A DNA stretch of 64,000 nucleotides from Allobosea sp. Root483D1 (GTDB taxonomy: Bacteria > Pseudomonadota > Alphaproteobacteria > Rhizobiales > Beijerinckiaceae), in the NCBI RefSeq assembly GCF_001429505.1, contig NZ_LMJW01000004.1, positions 157,769 through 221,768 of the forward strand, written 5' to 3'. Of this stretch, positions 8,819 to 20,756 are shown piece after piece (the stretch's first letter is position 1; every line of letters starts with the position of its first letter). The position numbers were made by a program, and so were the translations under genes. The notes beneath the pieces were generated by a model. It saw only the letters and a list, made by a program, of their open reading frames with translations. It was not told the origin of the DNA and did no database searches.

Positions 8819-10177
8819 ATGCGTCTGCGCCTCGCCGCCGCCCTACTTCTGTCGTCCACCATGCTCGCCGGCGCACAGGATGCGCCAAAGGAGTTCCCGG
8901 CCAAGCTTGTCGGCCACGCGCTGCTGCCGGCCAACACCATCATCCCGGCCCCGGCCGATGCGCCGGCCGACCTCAAGGTCTCCGGCAAGTTCATCACCCC
9001 CGGCAAGCGCGTCGAGCAGGTCGGCACGGTGATGGGCACCTCGGGCGGCCGCCCGACCAGCCTCTCCACTCCCTTCGCCGGCCAGCCGGTGCAGGGCTTC
9101 TCCGGCATCCGCTCGCTCGGGAATGGCGAGTTCCTGGTACTGACCGACAACGGCTTCGGCGCCAAGGCGAACTCGCCGGACGCGATGCTGTTCTTCCACA
9201 AGCTCAAGGCCGACTTCAACACCGGCGCGGTCGAGCGCCTGTCGACCACCTTCCTGCACGACCCCGACAAGAAGGTGCCGTTCCGCATCGTTCATGAGGG
9301 CACCGAGAAGCGCTATCTGACCGGCGCCGATTTCGACCCGGAGTCGATCCAGCCGATCGGCGGCAAGTACTGGATCGGCGAGGAATTCGGCCCCTACCTG
9401 ATCCGCGTCGACGCCAGCGGCAAGGTCGAGGCGGTGTTCGAGACCACGGTCGGCGGCAAGCCGGCCCGCTCGCCCGACCATTACGCCGTGACCACGCCGG
9501 CTGCGCCCAACCTGCCGGTCGAGTTCAATGTCCGCCGCTCCAAGGGCTATGAGGGCATGGCGCAGTCGCCGGATGGCCGCTTCCTCTACCCGCTGCTGGA
9601 AGGCCCGCTGTGGAATGCCGAGACCAAGGACAATGAAGAGGTCGACGGCAAGGAAGTGCTGCGCATCCTCGAATTCGACGTGCAGAACGAGAAGTGGACC
9701 GGCCGCTCCTGGTTCTTCCCGCTCGAGCAGAGGGGCCTTGCCATCGGCGACTTCAACATGATCGACGCGACCACCGCGCTGATCATCGAGCGCGACAATG
9801 GCGAAGGCACCGCCGACCGCGCCTGCACCGCCGACCAGAAGGGGCCGGACTGCTTCCACGACCTCGCCAAGTTCAAGCGCATCGTCAAGATCGAGATGAC
9901 CGACGCCAATGTCGGCAAGAGCGTGCGCAAGGTCGGCTTTATCGACCTGATGAAGATCGCCGATCCTGACAGGAAGGCGAAGCAGGGCGCGATCGACGGC
10001 GTGCTGCCCTTCCCGTTCTTCACCATCGAGAATGTCGATGTGGTCGATCTCGCGGGCGGCATCATCGTCGTCGGCAACGACAACAACCTGCCGTTCTCGT
10101 CGTCGCGCGATCCGAAGAAGGCGGATGACAACGAGCTGGTGCTGCTCTCGGTCAAGGAACTGCTCACGGCCAAGTGA
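8819..10177 (+). CDS. secreted phytase-like esterase family protein
   Basis: This 452-residue exported protein has a signal peptide (MRLRLAAALLLSSTMLAGAQDA). The body matches the 'esterase-like activity of phytase' family, a beta-propeller-like fold. Visible landmarks are GFSGIRSLGNGEFLVLTDNG, DPESIQPIGGKYWIGEEFGPYL, and KGYEGMAQSPDGRFLYPLLEG. Members act in the periplasm or outside the cell, probably on phosphate esters, but substrates are rarely known. A candidate PHO box upstream (8725-8753) fits a role in scavenging phosphate. A GC-rich hairpin follows the stop codon. It is apparently monocistronic. Confidence 0.85.
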   Translation: MRLRLAAALLLSSTMLAGAQDAPKEFPAKLVGHALLPANTIIPAPADAPADLKVSGKFITPGKRVEQVGTVMGTSGGRPTSLSTPFAGQPVQGFSGIRSLGNGEFLVLTDNGFGAKANSPDAMLFFHKLKADFNTGAVERLSTTFLHDPDKKVPFRIVHEGTEKRYLTGADFDPESIQPIGGKYWIGEEFGPYLIRVDASGKVEAVFETTVGGKPARSPDHYAVTTPAAPNLPVEFNVRRSKGYEGMAQSPDGRFLYPLLEGPLWNAETKDNEEVDGKEVLRILEFDVQNEKWTGRSWFFPLEQRGLAIGDFNMIDATTALIIERDNGEGTADRACTADQKGPDCFHDLAKFKRIVKIEMTDANVGKSVRKVGFIDLMKIADPDRKAKQGAIDGVLPFPFFTIENVDVVDLAGGIIVVGNDNNLPFSSSRDPKKADDNELVLLSVKELLTAK

Positions 10178-10241
10178 GCCAAGCGGCTCGCCGAAGTCAC
10201 GGCGAAGTCGAATCCCGTCTTCATCAAGTTATCAGGCGTTT

Positions 10242-10265
10242 CATGGCCGGCTCGCGCCGGCCATG
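10242..10265. terminator. strong hairpin after the phytase-like gene
   Basis: CATGGCCGGC (10242-10251) and GCCGGCCATG (10256-10265) form a perfect 10-bp stem with loop TCGC, 64 bases after the stop codon. There is no T-run, so it may stabilise or end the transcript with help from Rho rather than act as a classical intrinsic terminator. Confidence 0.45.
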
Positions 10266-10379
10266 TCCGTTCATCGGGTAGTCCTTGAGTCGTTTCGGTA
10301 GCAGGCGTATAATGATTTTGACCAAGCGCCTCGTGCGCGAGGCGTAGTGGTTGGATGATCGTCACTGATGGAGGTGATC

Positions 10380-10742
10380 ATGTTGACCGCGAATATGAGT
10401 GGAAAACGGCCGCAGGACTGGCTCAACCTGATCCTCGGCGCACTCCTGTTCATCTCGCCCTGGATGATGGGCTTCCTCGCCGACACCATGCCGACCCGCA
10501 ATGCCTGGCTGGTCGGAGCCGTCCTTGCCCTGATCGCGATCGCGGCGCTCTCTGCCTTCGCCGAATGGGAGGAATGGGTGAATCTGGCGCTCGGCCTCTG
10601 GCTGATCGCCGCGCCCTGGGTGCTCGGCTTCGCCGGCAATACCGGCGCCTTCCGGACGCATCTGGTGCTCGGGCTGCTGACGGCGTTCGTCTCAGCCTGG
10701 GCCGTCTGGAACTACCGGCACGAGCCGCACGCCGCGGCCTGA
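10380..10742 (+). CDS. SPW-repeat integral membrane protein
   Basis: This 120-residue protein has four predicted transmembrane helices arranged as two copies of the SPW repeat: WLNLILGALLFISPWMMGF and WVNLALGLWLIAAPWVLGF. Each copy is followed by a second hydrophobic helix. Family members are small inner-membrane proteins of unknown function. The start at 10380 is preferred over the ATG four codons upstream because GGAGGTG lies just before it. A 7-bp hairpin (CGCCTCG/CGAGGCG, 10327-10344) sits in the leader. Confidence 0.85.
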   Translation: MLTANMSGKRPQDWLNLILGALLFISPWMMGFLADTMPTRNAWLVGAVLALIAIAALSAFAEWEEWVNLALGLWLIAAPWVLGFAGNTGAFRTHLVLGLLTAFVSAWAVWNYRHEPHAAA

Positions 10743-10893
10743 ACGATCGGCCAGAACCAGCGGCGATATCGGTGCGGAGCGGCCTGCGTCTGCTCCGCAC
10801 CATTCTTGATAGACGGGCCTTGGAACAATCGCCGCTCGCCCTTGTTTCCCCAACGGGCGGGCTCGTCCTGCACCTGCCCGATTGGAGGGTGTC

Positions 10894-11175
10894 ATGCGCA
10901 AGAACCCTTGGGTCCTGCTCGGTCTGATCGTTGCCGCGCTCATCGTGGCGGAAGCCGCTGCCGCGCAGCCCGCTCAGACACAGCGTCAGCGGGCGCCGGG
11001 CGTGCCGATGGCGCCGAATGCGAGCGAGGTTCAGAAGCTTGAGCCGCGCTCCGACCGCGTCGAAGCGAGGCGTGAGCGCCAGCAACTGGCGCGCGACCGC
11101 TCGGCGCCTCCGGAGCCTAATCGCGAGATTCCGATGCCGAAGCCGGTGCCGTCGATCATGGCGCCCGCCCGCTAG
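10894..11175 (+). CDS. small exported Arg/Pro-rich protein, unknown function
   Basis: The 93-residue product has a hydrophobic N-terminal signal or anchor (NPWVLLGLIVAALIVAEAAAAQP). A hydrophilic tail with many Arg, Glu, Ala and Pro residues follows and is likely disordered in the periplasm. No domain is recognised. The start at 10894 is supported by GGAGGG eight bases upstream. It stands alone between the SPW gene and a small motility-like gene, all on the same strand. Confidence 0.65.
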   Translation: MRKNPWVLLGLIVAALIVAEAAAAQPAQTQRQRAPGVPMAPNASEVQKLEPRSDRVEARRERQQLARDRSAPPEPNREIPMPKPVPSIMAPAR

Positions 11176-11243
11176 AGATCGCGGCTCCTGATTCAGATTC
11201 GGGTAAGGCTCGCCGCCTATGGTCGCGGCGAGGAGCCCTACCT

Positions 11244-11444
11244 ATGAGTGAAATGTCGGTCGCGATCGCGCAAAGCCTGATCAGCATGAAGTCGGCTGCG
11301 ACGCAGCAGGCGCTGCAGATCGAGATGGTCAAGCAGAACGCCGATTCCGATCAGGCGCTGGTTGCCATGCTACAGCAGGCGTCCGAGCAGCAGCAGGCGA
11401 CGCTCCCCGCTGGCCAGGGCGCCAATCTCGACATCACCGCCTGA
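11244..11444 (+). CDS. YjfB-like putative motility protein
   Basis: This 66-residue helical protein is rich in Gln, Ala and Met (SVAIAQSLISMKSAATQQALQ...). It ends in a short QQQATLPAGQGANLDITA tail. Size, composition and the helix-then-tail layout fit the YjfB family (putative motility protein). The role of the family is not established, and no flagellar genes are nearby. The ribosome-binding region is GGCGAGGAG. The alternative is an unrelated small helical protein. Confidence 0.6.
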   Translation: MSEMSVAIAQSLISMKSAATQQALQIEMVKQNADSDQALVAMLQQASEQQQATLPAGQGANLDITA

Positions 11445-11551
11445 TTTTCCGACGTCTGCGCTTGCAATGCCCGCCGCGCATGGCGGCGCGGCGCAAAGCC
11501 GTGGTCCTTTGCCAGTTGCGCCCAGATCACGACGGTTCTAACCTCCGCCTT

Positions 11552-14391
<2,840 letters not shown>

Positions 14392-14395
<4 letters not shown>

Positions 14396-15060
14396 GTGTC
14401 GACATCACCCTCTACGGCATCGTCGATCCGCAGATCGCCAATGGCCGCTCCATGGCCGATATGGCGCGCGCCGCGGTCGAGGGTGGTGCGACGCTGATCC
14501 AGCTGCGCGCCAAGACCGAAACGACGCGCGAGATGGTGCGCGAGGCGCGCGCCATCCGCTCGGCCCTGCACGGCACCAATGTGCCGCTGCTGATCAACGA
14601 CCGCGTCGACGTCGCGCTCGCCGCCGGCGCCGATGGCGTCCATCTCGGCGCCGACGACATGAAGCTGCTCGATGCCCGCCGCTTGCTCGGCCCGCGCGCC
14701 ATCATCGGCGCGACGCTGAAGCACGAGGGCGAGTTGCCGGAGCTCGCCGCCGCGAAGATCGACTATGCCTGCATCGGCGGCGTCTTTGCGACCGCGCACA
14801 AGGACAATGCCGGTGTGGCGCTCGGCCTCGACGGGCTCGCCGCCTTGCGCCAGGCGGCAGCGCGTGCGCTCGGCGCCCTGCCGGTCGGGGGCATTGCCGG
14901 CATCACCGCCGCCAATGCCGGCCTGACCATCGCAGCTGGCGCCGACGGCGTCGCCGTGATCGGCGCGCTCTTCGGTGGCGATGATATCGTGGCGGCGGCG
15001 CGCGATCTCAGGCTCGCGGTCGAGACCGCCCTGTCGGAGCGGGTTGCGCTGAGCGCCTGA
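14392..15060 (+). CDS. thiE: thiamine-phosphate synthase ThiE
   Basis: ThiE joins HMP pyrophosphate and thiazole phosphate to make thiamine phosphate. The 222-residue TIM barrel shows LIQLRAKTET, VPLLINDRVDVALAAGADGVHLG (in part), GGVFATAHKDN in place of the usual GPxFxTxTK, and the phosphate-binding GGIAGI near the C-terminus. It is the last gene of the riboswitch operon. Its stop codon abuts the stop of the convergent membrane-protein gene with no spacer. Confidence 0.95.
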
Positions 15061-16767
15061 TCAGGGCTTCAGATACATATCCCAGCAGGGCGCCAGCGCG
15101 ACCTTGCTGCGGCCCTCCAGCGCCCGGGCGAAGTGCTCGAAAATGGCCGCGCGATTTGATGTCAGCGGACATTTCGGCGCCAGGATCGCATCGGTCTGGC
15201 GCAGGCTCTCGAGCATCTGCGTCTCGAGTCTCGGGGTACTGCGCGTCGGGTCGATGCCGATCGGAACATGACGGGGCGGTCGGCGGTCGAGCAGGTAGTT
15301 TAGCACATCGACGAAATCGAGCGTGAAGACACCGTTGAGTTCGCGCTTGTTGGCCTGCTCCCAGGCCTTGATCGCTTTGAGCCCCTGCTCGATCTCGAGC
15401 AGCCAGATCGCGTGGTGGTCGATCTCCGAATAGGGCATCAGCGAGGGCTGCTGCCCCGTCGCGGCGAGATCGGCATAGGCCGGCTGATGCCTGGCGTAAT
15501 GCCGCAGCATGATCGGCGCGCGCTCGGCGATCTCGTCCTTGACGCTCACCCGTCCGAGCTTGCCGACATCCTCGACATCGAGCGGCAGGTAGGTCGGGGC
15601 CCCGAGAGAGGCCCGGGCGCTGCGCTCGACGAAGATCAGGGCGGAGGGCACCGCGACCATGCAGAGCAGAAGCAGCACCCATGTCCGCAAGCCGTCGTCG
15701 CGCCGGCGCCAGGCGAGCAGGAGCGTGAGCAGGATCGGCCAGAGCCCGATGAATTCGAGGCTGCCGGTATTCTGGGTCTCGAAGAAGGTGAGGGCCAGCA
15801 AGGCGACGGCGAGCCACCCCCCGGGTGAGACGGCGAAGCTTCGCAGCCACGACGCCATGCTTGTCGGCTTCGCCCGCCAGGCCACATAAGCGAGCAGGCC
15901 GATGAGGACGAGCGTCGGCGCGATCACCTCGAACTTGAACGAGGCCACCGTGAGGAAGCGCGGCAGCAGCGCGCCCGTGTTGAGTTTCAGCAGGATCAGG
16001 ATGTCGTCGAGATAGGCCCGGGTCAGCCCGCCCGTCGCAAGATCGATAATGGCGAGCGCGCCAATCGCCGCAGCGGCGGCAAGACAGGCGTCGCGCAGGC
16101 GCATCCGGCCGGTGAGCACGGCATAGCCGACCAGCATCGCCCCGGCGACGGCGCCGGTGACCTTGACCAGGAACAGCGTCAGCATCAGCGCCGCGACGAG
16201 ACACGTCGTCAGCGCCCGTTCCCGCGCGAACATCAACACCGCGATCAGCACATAGAGCAGCAGCGAGGCATGACGGTTGTAATGGCCATAGCCGTCGAAG
16301 CCAGGCAGCGGATAGACCTCGTGCAGGTTGATCGGCAGCGAGGCGAAAAGCAGGAAGGGTAAGAGCAGCGCCAGCGCGAGCCTGCGTGAAGACCGCGCGA
16401 CATGGAAGACGAGGACCGCCAGCAGCGGCAGCGCGATCGGCAGCAGGCCCCAGTTCGCGGTCAGCAGCGGATGCGCGTTCGGGAACAGCCGGTCGAGCCC
16501 GGCGACGAGATAATAGCCGAGCGGGCCGAGCGGCGCGAAGAAGTCGATGTTCGGGACTTGGCCGTCGCGGATGCGCTGGGCCGCGTCCAGATAGACCGCA
16601 GTATCCCAGTAATACGACCCGAGCGGCAGACGCAGCGGCAGCAGCAGGCCGGCCAGGACGAAGGCGAGGAAGGCTGCCAGCCAGAGCGCGGGGCTGGTCC
16701 AGGGGCGCGCGGCGACGAGCCTCTGCGCGGCTCTGGCGGCGGCCGGCCGGTCCGTGCTCACGCTCAT
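15061..16767 (-). CDS. polytopic membrane protein, glycosyltransferase-39-like
   Basis: This 568-residue protein has about ten to twelve hydrophobic helices, for example WTSPALWLAAFLAFVLAGLLL, LLPIALPLLAVLVFH and GAVAGAMLVGYAVLTG. The first periplasmic loop contains YYWDTAVYLDAAQRIRDGQ, resembling the acidic loop of GT-C (Dol-P-Man/arabinosyl-type) glycosyltransferases. A soluble C-terminal region of about 190 residues follows. It may transfer a sugar from a lipid-linked donor, but this is inference. The ATG at 16767 (MSVSTDR) follows GGAACGG; an upstream GTG at 16785 is possible. No obvious functional partner is adjacent. Confidence 0.75.
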   Translation of the reverse strand: MSVSTDRPAAARAAQRLVAARPWTSPALWLAAFLAFVLAGLLLPLRLPLGSYYWDTAVYLDAAQRIRDGQVPNIDFFAPLGPLGYYLVAGLDRLFPNAHPLLTANWGLLPIALPLLAVLVFHVARSSRRLALALLLPFLLFASLPINLHEVYPLPGFDGYGHYNRHASLLLYVLIAVLMFARERALTTCLVAALMLTLFLVKVTGAVAGAMLVGYAVLTGRMRLRDACLAAAAAIGALAIIDLATGGLTRAYLDDILILLKLNTGALLPRFLTVASFKFEVIAPTLVLIGLLAYVAWRAKPTSMASWLRSFAVSPGGWLAVALLALTFFETQNTGSLEFIGLWPILLTLLLAWRRRDDGLRTWVLLLLCMVAVPSALIFVERSARASLGAPTYLPLDVEDVGKLGRVSVKDEIAERAPIMLRHYARHQPAYADLAATGQQPSLMPYSEIDHHAIWLLEIEQGLKAIKAWEQANKRELNGVFTLDFVDVLNYLLDRRPPRHVPIGIDPTRSTPRLETQMLESLRQTDAILAPKCPLTSNRAAIFEHFARALEGRSKVALAPCWDMYLKP

Positions 16768-16906
16768 GGTCCGTTCCATCGTCACGCACGGCGAAGTAGC
16801 AGAAGAATCTTACCGCGCCCCTTCCCGACAAGATGAAAAGCGGGTTTACCTCGATTGGACAGGCGACGCGGCGGCCCCGGCGCGAGGTCGTCTCGGTGGA
16901 GACGGA

Positions 16907-17929
16907 TCAGGAATCCACGATATCCGCGAAGCGCTTAGGTAGTGTAAAGCCGTGGCCGAGCGGATCGTTCGCCTCGATGACGAAGCTGCCTTCGCCTGCG
17001 AGGTGCCCCTGTCCGCCGACCTCAACCGTCACCGCGCCCGCGACGGGGAAATCGACTGGGCCGATCACCTTTCCAGTGAAGGTGCCGCCGGTGATGCTAC
17101 GTATTCGGCGACTCTGACCGGTCGGGATCAGCCCCTTGGCGTGATCCAGTGCCATCCGGGCGGTGACGCCCGAGCCGGTCGGCGAGCGGTCGATCTGGCG
17201 CTCAGCGAAGACGCAGAGGTTGAAGCTGTCCTGATCCGGCCCGGCCTCGTCGGTGACGATCGTGCCATAGAGGAAGCCGAGATCGGGCTCGGTGGGATGC
17301 TTGATCGTGACGCTCGCCCGGACCTGGTCGGTCAGCGCGCTCGCCGCCGCGACGATCTCCTCGACCGGCGTCTGCATCAGGTCGAGCCGCAAGCGCGAGG
17401 CCGGCAGGATGCAGTAATAGGCGCCGCCATAGGCGATGTCGGTGATAACCTCGCCATGGCCAGGCACCTCGACGGAAAGGTCGCGCGCTTCGACGAAGGC
17501 CGGCACGCTCTCGAAGCTGACAGCTCCGACCTTCCCGCCTTCGACCTCGCAGGCGAGGCGCACCAGCCCGCAGGGCGCCTCGATGGCGAAGCGGGTGACC
17601 GGCCCGGTCGCCTTCACCAGCCCCTGCTCGATCGCATAGCGGCCGAGCGCGATGGTCGCGTGGCCGCACATGGTCGAATAGCCCTCATTATGCGTGAACA
17701 GCACGCCGAAGGCCGCTTCGGGATGGCTCGCCGCGACCGGGATGACGCCGTACATGCCGTCATGGCCGCGCGGCTCGAGCATCAACGCGCGGCGTAAGTG
17801 GTCGTAGCGCTCGCGGGCCTGCCGGCGCTTGTCGAGGATCGTCGCGCCGTCGAGCGCGGGATAGCCTGACGTGACGATGCGCACCGGCTCGCCGCAGGTG
17901 TGGTAGTCGATGTAAGCGAGCCGCGTCAC
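16907..17929 (-). CDS. trans-3-hydroxy-L-proline dehydratase (proline racemase superfamily)
   Basis: The enzyme should dehydrate trans-3-hydroxy-L-proline to delta1-pyrroline-2-carboxylate. The proline racemase fold is clear. The first catalytic cysteine is in MCGHATIALG (Cys88). The second position, normally Cys in racemases and epimerases, is Thr251 in DRSPTGSGV. The Cys/Thr pair is the known mark of the dehydratase subfamily. The GTG at 17929 overlaps the upstream stop as GTGA and gives 340 residues, the usual length. The longer frame to 17992 would run into the neighbour. It is translationally coupled to the FAH-family gene. Confidence 0.85.
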   Translation of the reverse strand: MTRLAYIDYHTCGEPVRIVTSGYPALDGATILDKRRQARERYDHLRRALMLEPRGHDGMYGVIPVAASHPEAAFGVLFTHNEGYSTMCGHATIALGRYAIEQGLVKATGPVTRFAIEAPCGLVRLACEVEGGKVGAVSFESVPAFVEARDLSVEVPGHGEVITDIAYGGAYYCILPASRLRLDLMQTPVEEIVAAASALTDQVRASVTIKHPTEPDLGFLYGTIVTDEAGPDQDSFNLCVFAERQIDRSPTGSGVTARMALDHAKGLIPTGQSRRIRSITGGTFTGKVIGPVDFPVAGAVTVEVGGQGHLAGEGSFVIEANDPLGHGFTLPKRFADIVDS

Positions 17930-19104
17930 AGCAGCCCGCGTTTGGCGAGGTTGCGCATCAGATGCGAGGCGCCGAAGCGCCAGGGCTCGCATTCGTCGGT
18001 GCGGCGCATCCGGTTGACCAGCGCGCCGAGCTCGGGCGCCGAGATGGTGACGACGTCGCCGTATTTATGGGTGAAGCCGCCGCCGACCGAGTCGCGATCC
18101 TTGATCGGAGCGAACATGGTGCCGAGATAGAGCACTGCCCCGTCCGGATACTGGTGGTGCGGGCCGATCATCTGGGCGGCGAGATCGGCCGGGTCGCGAC
18201 TGATCATGGCGATCGAGGACGAGCCTTCGAGCGTGAAACCGTCCTCGCCCTCGACGGTGAGGTTCACCGTCGTCTTGCGGATATGGTCGAGCGAGAAATC
18301 GCGGTCGAAGAAGCGGATGAACGGGCCGATCGCGGCAGCCGCATTGTTGTCCTTGGCCTTGCCGAGCAGCAGGGCCGAGCGGCCCTCGACATCGCGCAGG
18401 TTGACGTCGTTGCCGAGGGTAGCGCCGACGATCCGCCCATCCGAGGCGACGACGAGCACGATCTCAGGCTCGGGATTGTTCCAGCTCGAGGCCGGATGCA
18501 GGCCGGCATCGGCGCCGGTGCCGACCGCCGACATCGGCGGCGCCTTGGTGAAGATCTCGGCGTCCGGCCCGATGCCGACCTCGAGATACTGGCTCCAGCT
18601 GTTCTGGGCGATCAGCACCTCCTTCAGCTTCATCGCCTCGGGCGAGCCGGGCTTCAGCTTGGAGAGGTCGTCGCCGATGAGCTTGCCGATCTCGGTGCGG
18701 ATTTCGGCGGCGGCCGCCGGGTTGCCGCGGGCCTTCTCCTCGATGACGCGTTCCAGCATCGAGACCGCGAAGGTGACGCCGGCGGCCTTGACCGCCTGCA
18801 GGTCGACCGGGGCGAGCAGCCAGGGTTTGCCGTCATTGCGGGCGGTGACCGAGCTGTTGGCAAGGAGATCGGCGAGCGAGCCCAGGTTCTCGCCGCTGGC
18901 GGCGCGTAGCGCTACTGCTGGATCGGCCGCCTCGCAGAGGTCGCGCATGGTCGGGAAGGCCGCGGTGACGTCGATGACCGCGTCGCCCTCCAGCCTGACC
19001 ACGGACGGGCCGGCGAGATCAGGCCGCCAGATGCGGCCCGCCAGCGCGGCGCGGTCGGCATCGGCCGGCAATGTGTTGGCGGGCGTGAGCGAGAGCGGCG
19101 GCAT
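17926..19104 (-). CDS. fumarylacetoacetate hydrolase (FAH) family protein
   Basis: This 392-residue protein has a C-terminal FAH domain. The metal-binding E-x-E is in NPEPEIVLVV, followed by the acidic ligand in GNDVNLRDVEGRSAL. Members cleave or dehydrate 2-keto acids and beta-diketones with Mg2+ or Mn2+. The N-terminal half is less conserved. It starts at 19104 (MPPLSLTP); the upstream frame to 19164 is discounted. It overlaps the hydroxyproline dehydratase gene and probably works in the same amino-acid or sugar-acid catabolic route, though the exact substrate is unknown. It is divergent from ugpB. Confidence 0.85.
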   Translation of the reverse strand: MPPLSLTPANTLPADADRAALAGRIWRPDLAGPSVVRLEGDAVIDVTAAFPTMRDLCEAADPAVALRAASGENLGSLADLLANSSVTARNDGKPWLLAPVDLQAVKAAGVTFAVSMLERVIEEKARGNPAAAAEIRTEIGKLIGDDLSKLKPGSPEAMKLKEVLIAQNSWSQYLEVGIGPDAEIFTKAPPMSAVGTGADAGLHPASSWNNPEPEIVLVVASDGRIVGATLGNDVNLRDVEGRSALLLGKAKDNNAAAAIGPFIRFFDRDFSLDHIRKTTVNLTVEGEDGFTLEGSSSIAMISRDPADLAAQMIGPHHQYPDGAVLYLGTMFAPIKDRDSVGGGFTHKYGDVVTISAPELGALVNRMRRTDECEPWRFGASHLMRNLAKRGLL

Positions 19105-19204
19105 GGCTGATCCGGGTTGTGTGCAGTGTACAGGGCGCCAGGGAGAACAGCCGCTTCCGCGCAAAATCGCAAGTGCGCCGATGCGCGTCCACAGCGGGGC
19201 GGAA

Positions 19205-19233
19205 ATGTCATCGTTTTGTCATTGAACTGTCGC
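19205..19233 (+). promoter_or_regulatory. triple PHO box upstream of ugpB
   Basis: ATGTCAT (19205-19211), TTGTCAT (19216-19222) and CTGTCGC (19227-19233) repeat with exact 11-bp spacing, the arrangement bound by phosphorylated PhoB. The block ends 73 bases before the ugpB ATG. PhoB control of ugp operons under phosphate starvation is established in enterobacteria and rhizobia. Confidence 0.8.
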
Positions 19234-19306
19234 CCCGGCTTCATGCTAGCTTGCGCACCAACGACAAGAACGCCCGCGCATACCGGGGGCTGAGAGGGAG
19301 CTGATC

Positions 19307-20626
19307 ATGACCTTCAAATTGAAGACCCTGACCGCCGTCGGCGCCTTTGCGCTGGCCGCCGCTTCGCCGGCTCTGGCGCAGACCGAAATCCAGTGGTGGC
19401 ACGCCATGACCGGCGCCAACAACGACGTCGTCGTCAAGCTGGCCGAGGAGTTCAACGCCTCGCAGAAGGACTACAAGGTCGTCGTCGCCTATAAGGGTTC
19501 CTATCCCGACACGCTGAACGCCGGCATCGCCGCCTTCCGCGCGGGCAACGCCCCGCACATCATGCAGGTCTTCGAGGTCGGCACCGCGACGATGATGTCG
19601 GCTAAGGGTGCGATCAAGCCCGTCGCCGACGTGATGAAGGACGCTGGCGAAAGCTTCGATCCGAAGAGCTATCTGCCGGCGATTACCGGCTACTATTCGA
19701 CGACGAAGGGCGACATGCTCTCCTTTCCGTTCAACTCGTCCTCGATGGTGATGTGGTACAACAAGGACGCGTTGAAGAAGGCCGGCCTGCCGGAGGCCCC
19801 GCCGAAGACCTGGCCGGAGGTGTTCGAGGCGGCCAAGAAGCTTAAAGCTGCCGGCTGGGACAAGTGCGGCTTCTCGACGGCATGGACGACCTGGGCCAAC
19901 ATCGAGCAGCTCGGCGCCTGGCACAACGTGCCTGTTGGCACCAAGGCCAACGGCTTCGACGGCTTCGACACCGAGTTCCGCATCAACGGCGACCTCTTCG
20001 TCAAGCATCTGACCAATCTGGCCGAGCTGCAGAAGGACAAGACCTTCGATTATTCCGGTCGCACCAACACCGGCGAGGGCCGCTTCACCTCGGGCGAATG
20101 CCCGCTCTTCCTGACCTCCTCCGCCTTCTTCGGCAACGTCAAGGCCAACGCCAAGTTCGACTGGTCGAACGCGCCGATGCCGTATTATCCGGAAGTCGCC
20201 GGCGCGCCGCAGAACTCGATCATCGGCGGCGCTTCGCTCTGGGTCATGGGCGGCAAGAAGGCCGATGAGTACAAGGGCGTCGCCAAGTTCTTCACCTTCC
20301 TCTCGGATGTCGATCGGCAAGTGAAGCTGCACACCGAGTCGGGCTACCTGCCGATCACCAAGGCTGCCTATGAGAAGGTCAAGGCGTCGGGCTTCTACAA
20401 GCAGAACCCCTATCTCGAGACCCCGCTGCTCGAGCTCAACAACAAGGAGCCGACCGACAACTCGCGCGGCGTGCGCTTTGGCGGGCTGGTCCAGATCCGC
20501 GATATCTGGTCGGAGGAGATCGAGGCGGCCCTGAACGGCCAGAAGACGCCGAAGGCGGCGCTCGACGCGGCCAATGAGCGCGGCAACCAGGCGCTGCGCC
20601 AGTTCGAGCGCACTGCCGCCCGTTGA
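19307..20626 (+). CDS. ugpB: sn-glycerol-3-phosphate ABC transporter, substrate-binding protein UgpB
   Basis: This periplasmic receptor for glycerol-3-phosphate and glycerophosphodiesters has 439 residues. A Sec signal peptide (to about residue 24, SPALAQ) is followed by the family start [20 protein letters not shown] and [20 protein letters not shown]. It is the first gene of ugpB-ugpA-(creatininase)-ugpE-ugpC. AGGGAGCTGATC precedes the ATG. A 130-base gap with a nested palindrome separates it from ugpA, which may set a higher level for the receptor than the permease. Expression is probably PhoB-dependent through the PHO box at 19205-19233. Confidence 0.95.
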   Translation: MTFKLKTLTAVGAFALAAASPALAQTEIQWWHAMTGANNDVVVKLAEEFNASQKDYKVVVAYKGSYPDTLNAGIAAFRAGNAPHIMQVFEVGTATMMSAKGAIKPVADVMKDAGESFDPKSYLPAITGYYSTTKGDMLSFPFNSSSMVMWYNKDALKKAGLPEAPPKTWPEVFEAAKKLKAAGWDKCGFSTAWTTWANIEQLGAWHNVPVGTKANGFDGFDTEFRINGDLFVKHLTNLAELQKDKTFDYSGRTNTGEGRFTSGECPLFLTSSAFFGNVKANAKFDWSNAPMPYYPEVAGAPQNSIIGGASLWVMGGKKADEYKGVAKFFTFLSDVDRQVKLHTESGYLPITKAAYEKVKASGFYKQNPYLETPLLELNNKEPTDNSRGVRFGGLVQIRDIWSEEIEAALNGQKTPKAALDAANERGNQALRQFERTAAR

Positions 20627-20642
20627 TCATCACGATGCGCGA

Positions 20643-20735
20643 GTCGTCCCGGACGTAGCGCAGCGAAGATCCGGGACCCATGCCCGAAGCATTCTGGCAT
20701 GGGTCCCACGTCTCCCTTCGGTCACCCGGGACGAC
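20643..20735. repeat. nested intergenic palindrome (REP/BIME-like) between ugpB and ugpA
   Basis: The outer arms GTCGTCCCGG (20643-20652) and CCGGGACGAC (20726-20735) enclose the inner arms GGGACCCATGCC (20673-20684) and GGCATGGGTCCC (20696-20707), all perfect. This is the architecture of interspersed palindromic repeats. A related copy with different bases lies at 24340-24445. Inside the operon it could attenuate or protect ugpB mRNA. Confidence 0.8.
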
Positions 20736-20756
20736 AAGCGCAAACCAGGCCGCCGG

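Noticed and set aside
15008..16831. A 607-codon frame overlapping the membrane-protein gene in another frame
   Set aside because: Arg/Ala/Pro-rich shadow; the chosen frame has regular hydrophobic helices.
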